A DNA stretch of 64,000 bases from Aeromonas dhakensis (lineage in GTDB: Bacteria; Pseudomonadota; Gammaproteobacteria; Enterobacterales; Aeromonadaceae), in the NCBI RefSeq assembly GCF_000820305.1, contig NZ_CDBH01000022.1, positions 160,701 to 224,700 on the forward strand, read 5' to 3'. Below are positions 1 through 8,987 of the stretch, piece after piece. The notes below the pieces were generated by a model, which did no database searches, was not told the origin of the DNA, and was given only the letters and a program-made list of their open reading frames with translations. The translations under genes were made by a program, and so were the position numbers. Numbering within the stretch: position 1 is the stretch's first letter; every line of letters begins with the position of its first letter.

Positions 1-1
1 C

Positions 2-592
2 ACCTGGGCGATGCGGGCGGCGCTGGTGCTGGCCATGAGCGGGCTGGAGTGGCAGGAGCAGGTGTTCGATCTGGAAGATGCCAAGGATCTGCAGCGGCTC
101 AAGCGGCTGGCCCCCGCCGGCCTGGTGCCCTGGCTCGATCACGACGGTGTGCGGGTGCACGACTCGCTGGCCATCGCCGAATATATCCACGAGCTCTGCC
201 CCGATCGCCAGCTCTATCCCGCATCACAGGCCGAGCGGGCGCTGGCCCGCAGCCTCTGCGCCGAGCTGCACGCCGGTTTTCGCCAAATTCGTACCCTGCT
301 GCCCTTCTTCCTCGGCGCCCCGACCCGCAGCGAACCGCCGGTGGAGGCCATCGGCGAGCTGGCCCGGCTGCAGACCATCTGGTCCCAGGCGCGGGGCCCC
401 TTCTATTTTGGCGAGGCGGGGATCCTCGATGCCTTCTATGCGGTGATGGCCTACCGGCTGGCGAGCTATGGCATCCAGCTGCCCGGCCAGGCGGGCGCCT
501 ATCAGCAAGCGCTGCTGGCCTGGCCGCTGTGGCAGCAGACCCTGGTCAAGGCGCGTCTGCAGTGGCCGGCGGCCGCTCGTCAGCTGCAGTGA
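2..592 (+). CDS. Glutathione S-transferase family protein (5' end cut off by window)
   Basis: The frame is open from the first bases (reading T-W-A before the first internal Met), so the true start lies upstream. An N-terminal thioredoxin-fold remnant is followed by the GST signature V-H-D-S-L-A-I-A-E-Y-I-H, the glutathione-binding 'S-x-A-I' region, and then an all-helical C-terminal domain. Members conjugate glutathione to electrophiles or isomerise substrates such as maleylacetoacetate; the substrate cannot be told here. The missing N-terminus would hold the catalytic Ser/Cys/Tyr. A strong bidirectional terminator follows, so it does not read into the amylase gene. Confidence 0.85.
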   Translation, partial: TWAMRAALVLAMSGLEWQEQVFDLEDAKDLQRLKRLAPAGLVPWLDHDGVRVHDSLAIAEYIHELCPDRQLYPASQAERALARSLCAELHAGFRQIRTLLPFFLGAPTRSEPPVEAIGELARLQTIWSQARGPFYFGEAGILDAFYAVMAYRLASYGIQLPGQAGAYQQALLAWPLWQQTLVKARLQWPAAARQLQ

Positions 593-630
593 ACCTGTGG
601 GCGCAACCGCCGGTTTGAATGACTGGTGTA

Positions 631-665
631 AACAGAGAGGGGAGCCACTGGCTCCCCTCTCTGTT
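631..665. terminator. Bidirectional terminator between GST and alpha-amylase genes
   Basis: Perfect 16-bp inverted repeat (631-646 with 650-665) around a 3-nt loop, with short T-runs on the flanks. It separates two converging genes and can serve both. Confidence 0.85.
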
Positions 666-688
666 TGGGTTTGATTCCTTAAGCTGGA

Positions 689-2797
689 TTACGGCTGGCG
701 GCCGGCGAACACCACCACCACCTTGTCATCCCCCTTCTCCCGCACGAAAGCATAGGGGCTGTCGGCCAGTTTCTTGTGGCTGCCCGCCGCCACCGCCGGG
801 TGGGCGGCGCGGAACTGTCCGAGCCGCTGCCAGTGCTTGACCAGATCGGCCTTCTCGCCGCTGGCCAGCTCCTGCCAGTTCATGTCAGAACGCAGTGCCT
901 GATCGAACACGCCGCCATCCTTGGCGAGCCCGCGGCCGGACTCATCGCCGTAGTAGATCTGGATGCCGCCCGGCAGCAGCATGAAGCTGCTGGCAACCCG
1001 GCGCTGCAGTGGCACGTCCTGATAATCGCCGAAGAACAGCTTGGTGTCGTGGGAGCTGATGTAGCTCAGCACGTTGAACTCGGGATCCTGATTGATGCGG
1101 CTGGCGTAGCCGGCATAGGTGGGCTCGGCGCTGGCCAGGCACTGGGCTTGGGGCAGGGCGAACTCGCGCTGATAGTCGAAGTTGATCAGCGAATCGAAGC
1201 CGTTTTGATACCAGAAATCCTTGGCCACCCCGTGATCCCACACCTCGCCCACCATGTAGAAGGGCAGGTCGTCGAGCTTCTTGGTCGGGTTGGCGGCTTT
1301 CCACTCCTTGAGGGCATCGGTGCCGGCCTGCTTGAGGCGGGCCCACACCTCGGGCTCCAGGTGTTTGACGGTGTCGGCTCTGAAGCCGTCGATGCCGAAG
1401 CGGCGCACCCAGTCGGTGTGCCAGGCAATCAGATAGTCGCTCACGGTAGCGTTGGGCAGTGGCTTGGCCCTGGTGTCCTGTTTGGCCGCCAGCAGCGGCG
1501 GCAGCCCCACCGGCTTGGTGGATTCGGTGAGGAAGTCCGGCAGCCCCGCCACCGAGCCGGTGACGTCGTCGGTGCCGGGCTGCGGGTAGCCGGGCAGGCC
1601 GGCTCGCACCCAGTCACCGCTCCACCACTGGTCCCACTTCGGCGACTGGTAGTCGATGAACTGGTTGTAGCCATGCCAGTTGAGGCCGCCGCTCGGTTGC
1701 CACTGGTTCCAGCGGGCCGGCAGTTTGCCGGTGTTCTGGGTGAGATCGGTGAGCCCCAGATCTTGCAGGTCGGCGAGGGTGGCGTAGCCGGCGTGGTTCA
1801 TCACCACGTCGAGGATGATGCGCATGCCGCGCTGGTGCGCCTCGTCCACCAGGGTCTTCAGGCTCTCCTCGTCGCCGTAGTTGGGATCTATCTTGGTGAA
1901 GTCGAGCGCCCAGTAGCCGTGGTAGGCGTAGAAGGGGAAGTTGCCCTGCTCGCCACCGCCGATGAAGCCGTGCACCTGCTCCACCATGGGAGTGATCCAG
2001 ATGGCGTTGATGCCGAGCTGCTTGATGTAGTCTAGCTTTGCGGTCAGCCCCTTGAAGTCGCCGCCATGCCAGGTGGCCACCTCATCCTGCCCGTCTTTCT
2101 GGCGCCCGAAGCTGTGGTCGTTGGCGGGATCGCCGTTGTTGAAGCGGTCGGTCAGCAGGAAATAGACGCTCGCCTGATCCCAGCTGAAGGGGGCCGCCGT
2201 GACTGCCTTGACCGGTTCGAGCAGCAGTAGGCCGCCGCTCTCTTTACTGGGCGTCAGGGTCAGCTTGCCACCCTTGACCACCCCTTGCTGGTCGGAGTAG
2301 GCGTCCCGCAGCTGGGTGCCGTCGGGCCAGACTCCTTTCAGGGATACGGTCACCGGGCCGCCATCCCAGCTGATGCAGGGCTCCGCTGGCGGCTGGCGCT
2401 TGAACTCGCTCTTCCTGGTGGCTCGCAGCACCTTGAGGCTGGGGGTATCCGGGTTGAAGGTGAACTCATAGTCCCCCGCCAGCATCACCCGCAGGTTGAA
2501 GTGCTGCCCCTTGCTGCACTTCTCCATGGGCTGGGCGGTGCCGAAGGGGAGCGGTTTGGCCTCGCTCGGACCGAAGCTGGTGCCGCAGCTGTTGCCCGCG
2601 TCGCTGATGCGGATCTGGTGGCTCCCCTTGGTGAGCGGATGGGTCAGCTGCACCGCCCCCTTGTCCAACGTCAGCGGCGCGCCGACCGGCTGGTCATCCA
2701 CGTAGAGGCGCACCTCGGCGGCCATGGCCTGAGGGAGGAAGAGGGGGCAGGCCAGCAGGGCGAGCCAGAGGGAAGAAACAGATGGGGTGCGACGCAT
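689..2797 (-). CDS. malS: Periplasmic alpha-amylase (MalS-like, GH13)
   Basis: Protein of 702 residues with a Sec signal peptide ending in A-M-A-A. It cleaves internal alpha-1,4 links of maltodextrins in the periplasm. The N-terminal ~190 residues are beta-rich; the GH13 barrel follows with the four conserved regions visible: D-V-V-M-N-H, G-F-R-A-D-T-V-K-H (nucleophile Asp near 475), M-V-G-E-V-W (acid/base Glu) and Y-I-S-S-H-D (transition-state Asp). Length is close to E. coli MalS (676). A short non-catalytic C-terminus ends in V-V-V-F-A-G-R. It is single, with terminators on both sides. I see no convincing MalT box upstream. Confidence 0.93.
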   Translation of the reverse strand: MRRTPSVSSLWLALLACPLFLPQAMAAEVRLYVDDQPVGAPLTLDKGAVQLTHPLTKGSHQIRISDAGNSCGTSFGPSEAKPLPFGTAQPMEKCSKGQHFNLRVMLAGDYEFTFNPDTPSLKVLRATRKSEFKRQPPAEPCISWDGGPVTVSLKGVWPDGTQLRDAYSDQQGVVKGGKLTLTPSKESGGLLLLEPVKAVTAAPFSWDQASVYFLLTDRFNNGDPANDHSFGRQKDGQDEVATWHGGDFKGLTAKLDYIKQLGINAIWITPMVEQVHGFIGGGEQGNFPFYAYHGYWALDFTKIDPNYGDEESLKTLVDEAHQRGMRIILDVVMNHAGYATLADLQDLGLTDLTQNTGKLPARWNQWQPSGGLNWHGYNQFIDYQSPKWDQWWSGDWVRAGLPGYPQPGTDDVTGSVAGLPDFLTESTKPVGLPPLLAAKQDTRAKPLPNATVSDYLIAWHTDWVRRFGIDGFRADTVKHLEPEVWARLKQAGTDALKEWKAANPTKKLDDLPFYMVGEVWDHGVAKDFWYQNGFDSLINFDYQREFALPQAQCLASAEPTYAGYASRINQDPEFNVLSYISSHDTKLFFGDYQDVPLQRRVASSFMLLPGGIQIYYGDESGRGLAKDGGVFDQALRSDMNWQELASGEKADLVKHWQRLGQFRAAHPAVAAGSHKKLADSPYAFVREKGDDKVVVVFAGRQP

Positions 2798-2960
2798 AAG
2801 CCATTCCTTGCTGGGGTTAAGCGGACCAGATTGCCGTCAATGGGGCTCATTCTAGAAGGCATGATGGCGGGCTTGGACAGGCAAACCGTCGATTTGTGAC
2901 ATCAGTTCAAATGGTTACGTTTTCAAGAATGGAAAAGTGTGAGCAGGGTGTCGCGCCCAT

Positions 2961-2987
2961 AAAAAAAGCCGGTCGATGGACCGGCTT
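2961..2987 (-). terminator. Terminator of the gtr-like operon
   Basis: Nine-bp perfect stem (2966-2974 with 2979-2987), GATG loop, followed on the minus strand by a run of seven T (2967-2961). It lies just after the GT-C gene, the last in its operon. Confidence 0.9.
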
Positions 2988-3005
2988 GTTGCATTGCCAC
3001 CTTCG

Positions 3006-4169
3006 TCACACGGTGAAGAACTTGAAGTTGACAAAGGCCACCGCGATGAAGGAGGCCACCATGCCGCTCAGGCAGAGCACGGCCGGGCGAATGGCCGGCC
3101 AGCGATGGGTCAGCAGGATGATGGCCAGCATGGTCGGATAGAGGCCGAACATGTAGCGCGGCATGGCGTTGAGCCCTGTCATCAGCGGAATGGTGCAGCA
3201 GATGAACATCAGGGTCGCCTCGGCCCAGCGCTTCTGGCTGAACAGATAGAGGTTCAGCGCCCAGCCGAACATCACCATGATGGAGAGGTAGGATTTGCGT
3301 CCGCCCAGCTCGAAGCCGCTCAGCCACCAGTCCAGCGGGCTGTCCATGTAACGGCCCCAGGCCACCTGGATGTGCTTGAAGGCCAGCGCATCACCGGTGA
3401 GGTGATAGAGGTAGAACATGTAGGCGAACAGGCCGAGCGGGATCATCCAGAGGGTGAACACCACCTTGAAGGCGCGCTCGGTGAAGCGGAAGAACTCGCG
3501 CCAGCCGTAGGCCTGCAGCGCCAGGATCAGCACCGGGAACACCATCATCACCCCCAGGTTGCGGGTGGCGGAGATGAACACGCCGAGCAGGGCCACCATC
3601 AGCCACTGCTGGCGATAGGCGAACAGGAACATCCCCAGCATCAGCGCCATGAACATCGACTCGGTATAGCCGGAGACGAAGTAGGCGGAGAAGGGGGAGA
3701 AGGCGAGCAGCCAGACACCGAAGCGGGCGGTATCGTCACCCAGCTTGAGCTGGCGCAGCACCAGCAGCATCAGCGGCAGGCTGATGAAGAACGCCAGGTT
3801 GGCCACCAGCATCAGGCCGATCAGGCTCTCGACGTTGAGCAGGTTGGAGAGGGTGCCGGAGATCATCGGGTAGAGCGGCATGAAGGCCCAGTTGGCTGCG
3901 TTGCCCTTGCTCAGCCAGCGCGGGTAGAGATCGTAGCCGTTCTCGATGATGCGCTGGAACCAGACACAGTCAAACTGGCAATAGGCCTGCAGCGGGCCTA
4001 TGTCGGTGGCGCCGTAGAGCTGGACGCCGAAGTAACCCATGCCGTACAGGGCGACCCGGCTCAGCACGAAGGCGGCGATGATCATCAGCCAGTCGCGACC
4101 GCTGATGCGAAGTGACGGGCGATAGGGCGCCGCCTGGTCGGGGGCAGTGGTGGTAGTCATGTCATTCAT
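3006..4169 (-). CDS. GT-C family membrane glycosyltransferase, PIG-V/mannosyltransferase-like
   Basis: 387 residues with about nine or ten hydrophobic membrane segments. The first periplasmic loop has F-D-C-V-W-F-Q-R-I-I-E-N-G-Y, matching the F-D-x-x-W-Y-x-x-I-x-x-x-G-Y motif of PIG-V-type dolichyl/polyprenyl-phosphate-sugar mannosyltransferases, with the acidic residue expected of a GT-C fold. By family it would take a sugar from a lipid-phosphate donor and place it on a glycan outside the inner membrane. Its start overlaps the GtrA stop by one base (TGATG). With GtrB- and GtrA-like partners it is the likely acceptor-specific transferase of the set. The sugar and acceptor are unknown. Confidence 0.8.
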   Translation of the reverse strand: MNDMTTTTAPDQAAPYRPSLRISGRDWLMIIAAFVLSRVALYGMGYFGVQLYGATDIGPLQAYCQFDCVWFQRIIENGYDLYPRWLSKGNAANWAFMPLYPMISGTLSNLLNVESLIGLMLVANLAFFISLPLMLLVLRQLKLGDDTARFGVWLLAFSPFSAYFVSGYTESMFMALMLGMFLFAYRQQWLMVALLGVFISATRNLGVMMVFPVLILALQAYGWREFFRFTERAFKVVFTLWMIPLGLFAYMFYLYHLTGDALAFKHIQVAWGRYMDSPLDWWLSGFELGGRKSYLSIMVMFGWALNLYLFSQKRWAEATLMFICCTIPLMTGLNAMPRYMFGLYPTMLAIILLTHRWPAIRPAVLCLSGMVASFIAVAFVNFKFFTV

Positions 4170-4540
4170 CAGGCAAATACCCAGATCCTGGAGAGGAGGT
4201 AGGTGAGCACGGTGACCGTCAGGGTGGCGATCACCACCGGTAGCAGACCGGAAAGACCCGCAAACAGCAGACCGCTCAATATCAGGTTACGCACCGCCAG
4301 CGAGAAGAGGGCGACCAGCAGGAACTTGCTGGCGGCACCTTGCTTCTGGAAGGTGATGTAACGGTGACCGAAGAAGGAGAACCAGAACGCGATGGCAAAG
4401 GCCAGCGTCGTCACCAGGTGCTCCGAGATGGTGGGCCAGGTGTGAAACAGGGCTATGGAGGTGCCCAGATCGACGAGGGTGGCCCCCCCGCCGACAAACC
4501 CGAAACGTACCAGCCGCCAGAATTCCTCGCGGGAGATCAT
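4169..4540 (-). CDS. GtrA family flippase-like membrane protein
   Basis: 123 residues and four transmembrane helices, the typical GtrA size and pattern, with the family's early F-G-F-V-G-G-x-x-T-x-x-D motif and a C-terminal L-L-S-R-I-W-V-F. GtrA proteins are thought to flip undecaprenyl-phosphate-sugar across the inner membrane. It overlaps the upstream GT2 by four bases (ATGA) and the downstream GT-C by one, so the three are translationally coupled and should act together. Confidence 0.9.
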   Translation of the reverse strand: MISREEFWRLVRFGFVGGGATLVDLGTSIALFHTWPTISEHLVTTLAFAIAFWFSFFGHRYITFQKQGAASKFLLVALFSLAVRNLILSGLLFAGLSGLLPVVIATLTVTVLTYLLSRIWVFA

Positions 4541-5598
4541 TGAGAAGCCTGCTCCTGCTGGTCATCAGCGGCTTTCGCAGCTGCAGCCTTCTTGCCGGCG
4601 CTTTTCTTGCTGCCGGTGGCGGCGTCCTGCTTGGGCTCTTCATCCTGTTTCGCATATTGGCCGTAGACCCCTTCGATGAGGTAGACGGGGCGCTGCTTCA
4701 CTTCCACGAACATGCGGCCGATGTACTCGCCGATGATGCCGAGCGACAGCAGCTGGATGCCGCCGAGGAACAGCACCACCGACATCAGGGAGGCGTAACC
4801 CGGCACGTCGATGCCGAAGAAGACCACCTGGGTGACGATCTTGAGGATGTAGAGGAAGGCGACGAAGGAGACGCCGACGCCGACGTAGCTCCATACCCGC
4901 AGCGGCCAGCTGGAGAAGCTCATCAGACCGTCGAGGGCGAAGTTCCACAGCTTCCAGTAGTTGAACTTGGTCTCGCCGGCATGGCGGGCGGGGCGCTCGT
5001 AGGGCACACCGACGGCACGGAAACCGGCCCAGGCGAACAGCCCCTTCATGAAGCGGTTGCGCTCCGGCAGCTGCTTGATCGCCTCGACCACCTTGCGGTC
5101 GATCAGACGGAAGTCGCCGGCGTTCTCCGGCAGCTTGGTGCTGGTGGAGAGGGCGTTGAAGAAGCGGTAGAAGCCGCCGGCGGTGAGACGCTTCATCGGG
5201 GTGTCGGCGCTGCGATCCACCCGGATGCCGTAGACGGTGTCGTAGTCGCCGGTCTGCCACAGCTTGACGAATTCGAGAATGAGTGCGGGCGGATCCTGCA
5301 GATCCACGTCCATCGGCACCACGGCGTCACCCTTGGCGTGATGCAGGCCGGCGGTCATGGCCGCTTCCTTGCCGAAGTTGCGGGCCAGGTTGACCAGGGT
5401 GACGCGCGGGTCGCGGGCGATGGCCTGCTCGACCACCTCACGGGTGCGGTCGCGGCTGCCGTCGTTGACGAATACAATTTCCAGCTGATCCTTGAGCGGC
5501 GCCAGTTCGTTATCTATCGCGTTGATGAAGGCATCTATGCTCTCTTCCTCGTTGTAAACGGGAACGATCAGAGAGAGTCGAAAATCGGCATGCGACAT
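4537..5598 (-). CDS. GtrB-like GT2 polyprenyl-phosphate glycosyltransferase
   Basis: 353 residues. An N-terminal GT-A domain shows L-I-V-P-V-Y-N-E-E (nucleotide-sugar binding), V-F-V-N-D-G-S-R-D and P-M-D-V-D-L-Q-D-P-P (metal-binding acidic motif); two transmembrane helices follow at about 230-300. This matches bactoprenol glucosyltransferase GtrB, which loads a sugar onto undecaprenyl phosphate on the cytoplasmic side. After the usual family end there is a ~37-residue Lys/Ala/Gln-rich tail, low in complexity and not typical of GtrB. It sits in operon with the GtrA- and GT-C-like genes. Confidence 0.9.
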   Translation of the reverse strand: MSHADFRLSLIVPVYNEEESIDAFINAIDNELAPLKDQLEIVFVNDGSRDRTREVVEQAIARDPRVTLVNLARNFGKEAAMTAGLHHAKGDAVVPMDVDLQDPPALILEFVKLWQTGDYDTVYGIRVDRSADTPMKRLTAGGFYRFFNALSTSTKLPENAGDFRLIDRKVVEAIKQLPERNRFMKGLFAWAGFRAVGVPYERPARHAGETKFNYWKLWNFALDGLMSFSSWPLRVWSYVGVGVSFVAFLYILKIVTQVVFFGIDVPGYASLMSVVLFLGGIQLLSLGIIGEYIGRMFVEVKQRPVYLIEGVYGQYAKQDEEPKQDAATGSKKSAGKKAAAAKAADDQQEQASQ

Positions 5599-5654
5599 GA
5601 AAACTTCCTTATTTGGAAAATTATTTTATAAAACAGCGTATTGGAGAATACGTC

Positions 5655-6200
5655 TTACTGGGCGACGGTCAAGCGCACCGACTGGACATTGAGCGGTGTC
5701 GGGGCGGAGAGCGCCAGAAAGTTGGGACGCTTGGGATCCGAGGTCAGCGACTCGCCCGGCAGGCTGAGACGGATCTCGTTGATGCCGGCCTTGGCCAGCT
5801 TGACGGTGGTGGTGAAATCGTGACCCAGTGCCACCTTGAGCAGGGCGCCGGCCTGCGGGCTGTTGACCCGGGCCTGGATGGTCAGCTCTTCCGGCTGTGC
5901 CTGCTGTTTGGGCAGCACGAAATAGAGGCCGCCCTGGCCGCTCAGTTCGGTGCCGTCCGCGCTCGGCTTCTTGGCCCAGCCTTCGCTGGAGAGGAAGCGG
6001 CTCGGCTTGGTCAGATTGAGCTCGTTGCCGGGCTGGTAGGTCATGCTGGAGTTGTGCTCCCAGAAGCGGGTCTTGCCTTCCAGGTAATAGAGCTTGTAGG
6101 CCAGGCTCACGTTGGGGTGGGCGGCCAGATAGAGGGTGTAGAGATAGAAACCACTCAGCGCCATGATGGCGGTCAGAAAACCAAACTTTTTGTACGTCAT
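5655..6200 (-). CDS. Membrane-anchored protein of unknown function, first gene of gtr-like operon
   Basis: 181 residues with one N-terminal transmembrane anchor (about 7-27) and the rest predicted periplasmic, beta-rich, with no domain I can name. It is 56 bases upstream of the GtrB-like gene on the same strand with no terminator between, so probably co-transcribed. A periplasmic protein here might help receive or modify the glycan, but that is inference from position only. The AT-rich 6230-6330 region upstream is the likely promoter. Confidence 0.75.
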   Translation of the reverse strand: MTYKKFGFLTAIMALSGFYLYTLYLAAHPNVSLAYKLYYLEGKTRFWEHNSSMTYQPGNELNLTKPSRFLSSEGWAKKPSADGTELSGQGGLYFVLPKQQAQPEELTIQARVNSPQAGALLKVALGHDFTTTVKLAKAGINEIRLSLPGESLTSDPKRPNFLALSAPTPLNVQSVRLTVAQ

Positions 6201-6515
6201 ATCACTCTCTGCGCCTCACGGTTTGTAGGCTGATTTCGCGCATATGCTAATCCAATTGCAAAAAAAGCATAGTGGATCACAAAAATATATTTGGTCACAT
6301 ATTAACCCCTTTCTGATTGGTGTTCCAAATGTCGCTTCTCCCTCTTTTTAGCTAGCCCCCAGGCCCTGTTGTGGCGGGCTGGCCGGGCCCCTTTTCTGCT
6401 CGGGCGATGCCGCTTTTTCGGTGCCCCGATCATGGTCTGCATCCCTGTGGCAGGATCTGTCGCCATTTTGCCGAGGCCGATTTATGATGAGCTGATACGC
6501 CGTCAAGGATGACCC
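6201..6515. other. Intergenic region with divergent promoters
   Basis: AT-rich at 6235-6330 (A-tracts, imperfect inverted repeat GCATATGCT/AGCATA) and GC-rich from 6355. It should hold promoters for the minus-strand glycan operon and the plus-strand binding protein. No RNA gene or ORF is convincing here. Confidence 0.5.
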
Positions 6516-7286
6516 ATGAAGCTGAAACTCTGCTGCTGGATGCTCTGGTTGCTGACACCGCTGGTATCGGCAAATGCGCTGTGCCCTGCTCCCTTGCGGA
6601 TCGGTTATGACAACTGGCCGCCCTATCACTATTACCTCGAGGCCGCGGCCGGCAAGAAAGAGCTGCAGGGCTTTGCCATCGAGGCGCTCAACGCCATGCT
6701 CAAACGGCTGGATTGCAAGGCCAGCTACGTGGAGATGCCCTGGAAACGGGTGTTGCACGGTCTGGCGCTGGGGTCGGTCGACATTGCCATGGAGGCCTAC
6801 TTCAACGAGGATCGTGCCCGTTACGCCTGGTTTTCCGATGCCTACAATCCGGGCCGCAGCGTGCTCTGGATCCGCAAGTCAGACTCCTATGCCGACACCG
6901 ATCTGGCGAGCTGGCTGGCTGACGGGCATACCCTGGGGGTCACCAAGGACTACTACTACGGCGCCGAGATCAGCGAGCTGCTGCGCCGTTATGCCGCCCA
7001 GGTGAGCGTGGTCAACGACGAGCAAAACTACGGCAAGCTGGTGTTGGGACGCATCGACGGTTTCCTCGGCGATGTGCTGGCCACCCCCTGGGGCTTGAAG
7101 AAGGAGGGGCTGAGCGATCTGATCGTCCCCCATGCCATGGCCGTATATGAAGCACCGACCTTTTTCATGTTCAGCAAGAAACGGTTGTCTCCCGAATTCG
7201 TGCGGGAGTTCAATCGCGAGCTGGCCAAGTTTAAAGCAACAAATGAGTATGACATTATCTGGCGGCGCTATGCGCCCGCCGGCTAG
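6516..7286 (+). CDS. Periplasmic solute-binding protein (SBP_bac_3 family)
   Basis: 256 residues; signal peptide to about residue 21. The mature start L-R-I-G-Y-D-N-W-P-P-Y and the later G-F-A-I-E-A-L-N-A-M are typical of family 3 amino-acid-type binding proteins, often found alone in Aeromonas and Vibrio. No permease or ATPase gene is next to it, so it may feed a distant transporter or act as an orphan sensor-like protein. The ligand is unknown. About 80 bases separate it from the L,D-transpeptidase gene, with no clear terminator. Confidence 0.85.
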   Translation: MKLKLCCWMLWLLTPLVSANALCPAPLRIGYDNWPPYHYYLEAAAGKKELQGFAIEALNAMLKRLDCKASYVEMPWKRVLHGLALGSVDIAMEAYFNEDRARYAWFSDAYNPGRSVLWIRKSDSYADTDLASWLADGHTLGVTKDYYYGAEISELLRRYAAQVSVVNDEQNYGKLVLGRIDGFLGDVLATPWGLKKEGLSDLIVPHAMAVYEAPTFFMFSKKRLSPEFVREFNRELAKFKATNEYDIIWRRYAPAG

Positions 7287-7367
7287 CAAAGTCGCGGGCA
7301 TTCACGCATGATGAGCGCCTTGACCGCCGGGTCTGACGGATTGAAGTGAACCTATCTTGAGGTAAGC

Positions 7368-8852
7368 ATGGGGAAGAAGTATTGGCTGGCATTGGCAAAC
7401 CTGATCTGGCTGGGCTGCTGGCCAGCGGCCATGGCACAGGCCAGCGAAGGCCAGGTGGTGGTGAGCAATGCGGCGGAGCAGCACGACTGGTATCAGAACC
7501 GGACGGCGGAGCAGGCCAGGCAAGAGCTGGAGCAGCAACTGCAGGAGGCCGTGCTGGCCCAGCTGCACCCGGATTTCTATACGCTCTGGAAGAAGCTGCA
7601 GGCCAAGCCGTCAGATCAGCGCGGCGCCCTCTATGACGAGGCGTTTGGCAAGCTGGCCCGGTTCCAGCAGGCATGGCGCGCCATGGATCTGGTCTCCCGC
7701 GAGCAGATGCAGACCCTCAAACTCAATCTGAACAAGCCGCTGGCTCACGAGCCGGCCGGCGACAACCTGCTGGAACAGGTCAAGCAGCTCAGACCCCAGG
7801 TCGCGGAATACGAGGCGGTGCGCGAGGAAGTGCGCAAGCTGCTGGCGCTGCCCATGGCCAAGAAGTGGCCGACCCTGACCATGCCAACCCTGCGAGCCGG
7901 CGAGGTTTCCCCGGAGCTGGGCCAGATCCGCTCCATCCTCAACGAGCTGGGCGACACGGCCCCGCGCCATGATGACGCCACCTACGACGACGACACCCTG
8001 CAGGCGGTCAAGCAGTTCCAGCGCCGCCACGGCCTGACCGCCGACGGCATCATAGGCCGGCAGACCCGCAGCTGGCTCAACACCGGGCCCGAGGTGCGCG
8101 CCAGCCTGCTGCTGCGCAACCTGTGGCGACGTGACCTGGTGGATCAGCTCTCCGGCGCCCGCTACGTGCTGGTCAACATCCCCGACTATCGGCTGAGCGT
8201 GGTGGAGTCCGGCAACGAGGTGTTTACCAGCCGGGTGATCGTCGGCAAGGAGCAGCGGGCTACCCCGATCCTCGCCAGCGAGATCCGCTCCATCGTGCTC
8301 AACCCGGCCTGGCACGTGCCGCGCTCCATCCTGAGCAAGGACATTCTACCCAAGCTGGGGCGCGATCCCGCCTACCTCAATCGCGAGCAGTTCGAGGTGA
8401 TCGACGGCGAAGGCAATCCGGTGCAGTTCACCGAAGAGGGCTGGCAGCAGGCGCTGGCGTCCGGTTTCCCCTATCGTCTGCGGCAAAAGCCGGGCGATCA
8501 CAATGCACTGGGTCGCTACAAGTTCTATCTGCCCAACAACGAGGCGATCTACCTGCACTCCACTCCGCGCAAGGCGCTGTTCGAGCAGGGGGCGCGCGCC
8601 TTCAGTTCGGGTTGCATCCGGGTGGAGCACGCCGACGATCTGGCCGAGCTGCTGCTGGCGGACTCCCGCTACCAGCCCGACAAGGTGGCCAGCATCCTGA
8701 AAGAGAGCCAGACCAAGTGGCTGCCGCTGACCACTCCGATCCCGGTGTTCACCGTCTACTGGAGCAGCTGGATCGACGAGGAGGGGCGTCAGCAACTGCG
8801 CAACGACATCTATGGATTTGATCGAGTCAGCTACCAGAGTCGCCTGCTGTGA
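7368..8852 (+). CDS. ldtD: L,D-transpeptidase (YcbB/LdtD-like)
   Basis: 494 residues; signal peptide cleaved near A-M-A-Q-A. Forms 3-3 cross-links between meso-DAP residues of peptidoglycan in the periplasm. Domains: an N-terminal helical region, a peptidoglycan-binding domain (about 200-245, Q-F-Q-R-R-H-G-L-T-A-D-G-I-I-G), and the YkuD catalytic domain with H-S-T...R-A-F-S-S-G-C-I-R-V; the catalytic Cys is residue 416. Shorter than E. coli LdtD (615). It lies upstream of a mepK homologue, the same pairing as ycbB-ycbK in E. coli, though a terminator separates them here. Confidence 0.93.
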   Translation: MGKKYWLALANLIWLGCWPAAMAQASEGQVVVSNAAEQHDWYQNRTAEQARQELEQQLQEAVLAQLHPDFYTLWKKLQAKPSDQRGALYDEAFGKLARFQQAWRAMDLVSREQMQTLKLNLNKPLAHEPAGDNLLEQVKQLRPQVAEYEAVREEVRKLLALPMAKKWPTLTMPTLRAGEVSPELGQIRSILNELGDTAPRHDDATYDDDTLQAVKQFQRRHGLTADGIIGRQTRSWLNTGPEVRASLLLRNLWRRDLVDQLSGARYVLVNIPDYRLSVVESGNEVFTSRVIVGKEQRATPILASEIRSIVLNPAWHVPRSILSKDILPKLGRDPAYLNREQFEVIDGEGNPVQFTEEGWQQALASGFPYRLRQKPGDHNALGRYKFYLPNNEAIYLHSTPRKALFEQGARAFSSGCIRVEHADDLAELLLADSRYQPDKVASILKESQTKWLPLTTPIPVFTVYWSSWIDEEGRQQLRNDIYGFDRVSYQSRLL

Positions 8853-8868
8853 TCCTCGCCACAGAGTG

Positions 8869-8895
8869 AAAAGCCCGGCCTGCGCCGGGCTTTTT
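8869..8895 (+). terminator. Terminator after ldtD
   Basis: GC-rich stem (8873-8879 with 8884-8890), extended by A/T pairs, followed by five T. Confidence 0.9.
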
Positions 8896-8987
8896 CATGG
8901 CCCCTTGCGGTTTGACAGCGGCCGGCTCGGCGGGTAGTTTCAAGCGCCTGTATCAAATTCATTCAACGGTTTCACCTCAACATTGCG

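Noticed and set aside
2798..2960. CRP or MalT site in front of malS
   Set aside because: Only a half-match TGTGA near 2896 and no GGGGA(T/G)GAGG motif; too weak to report.
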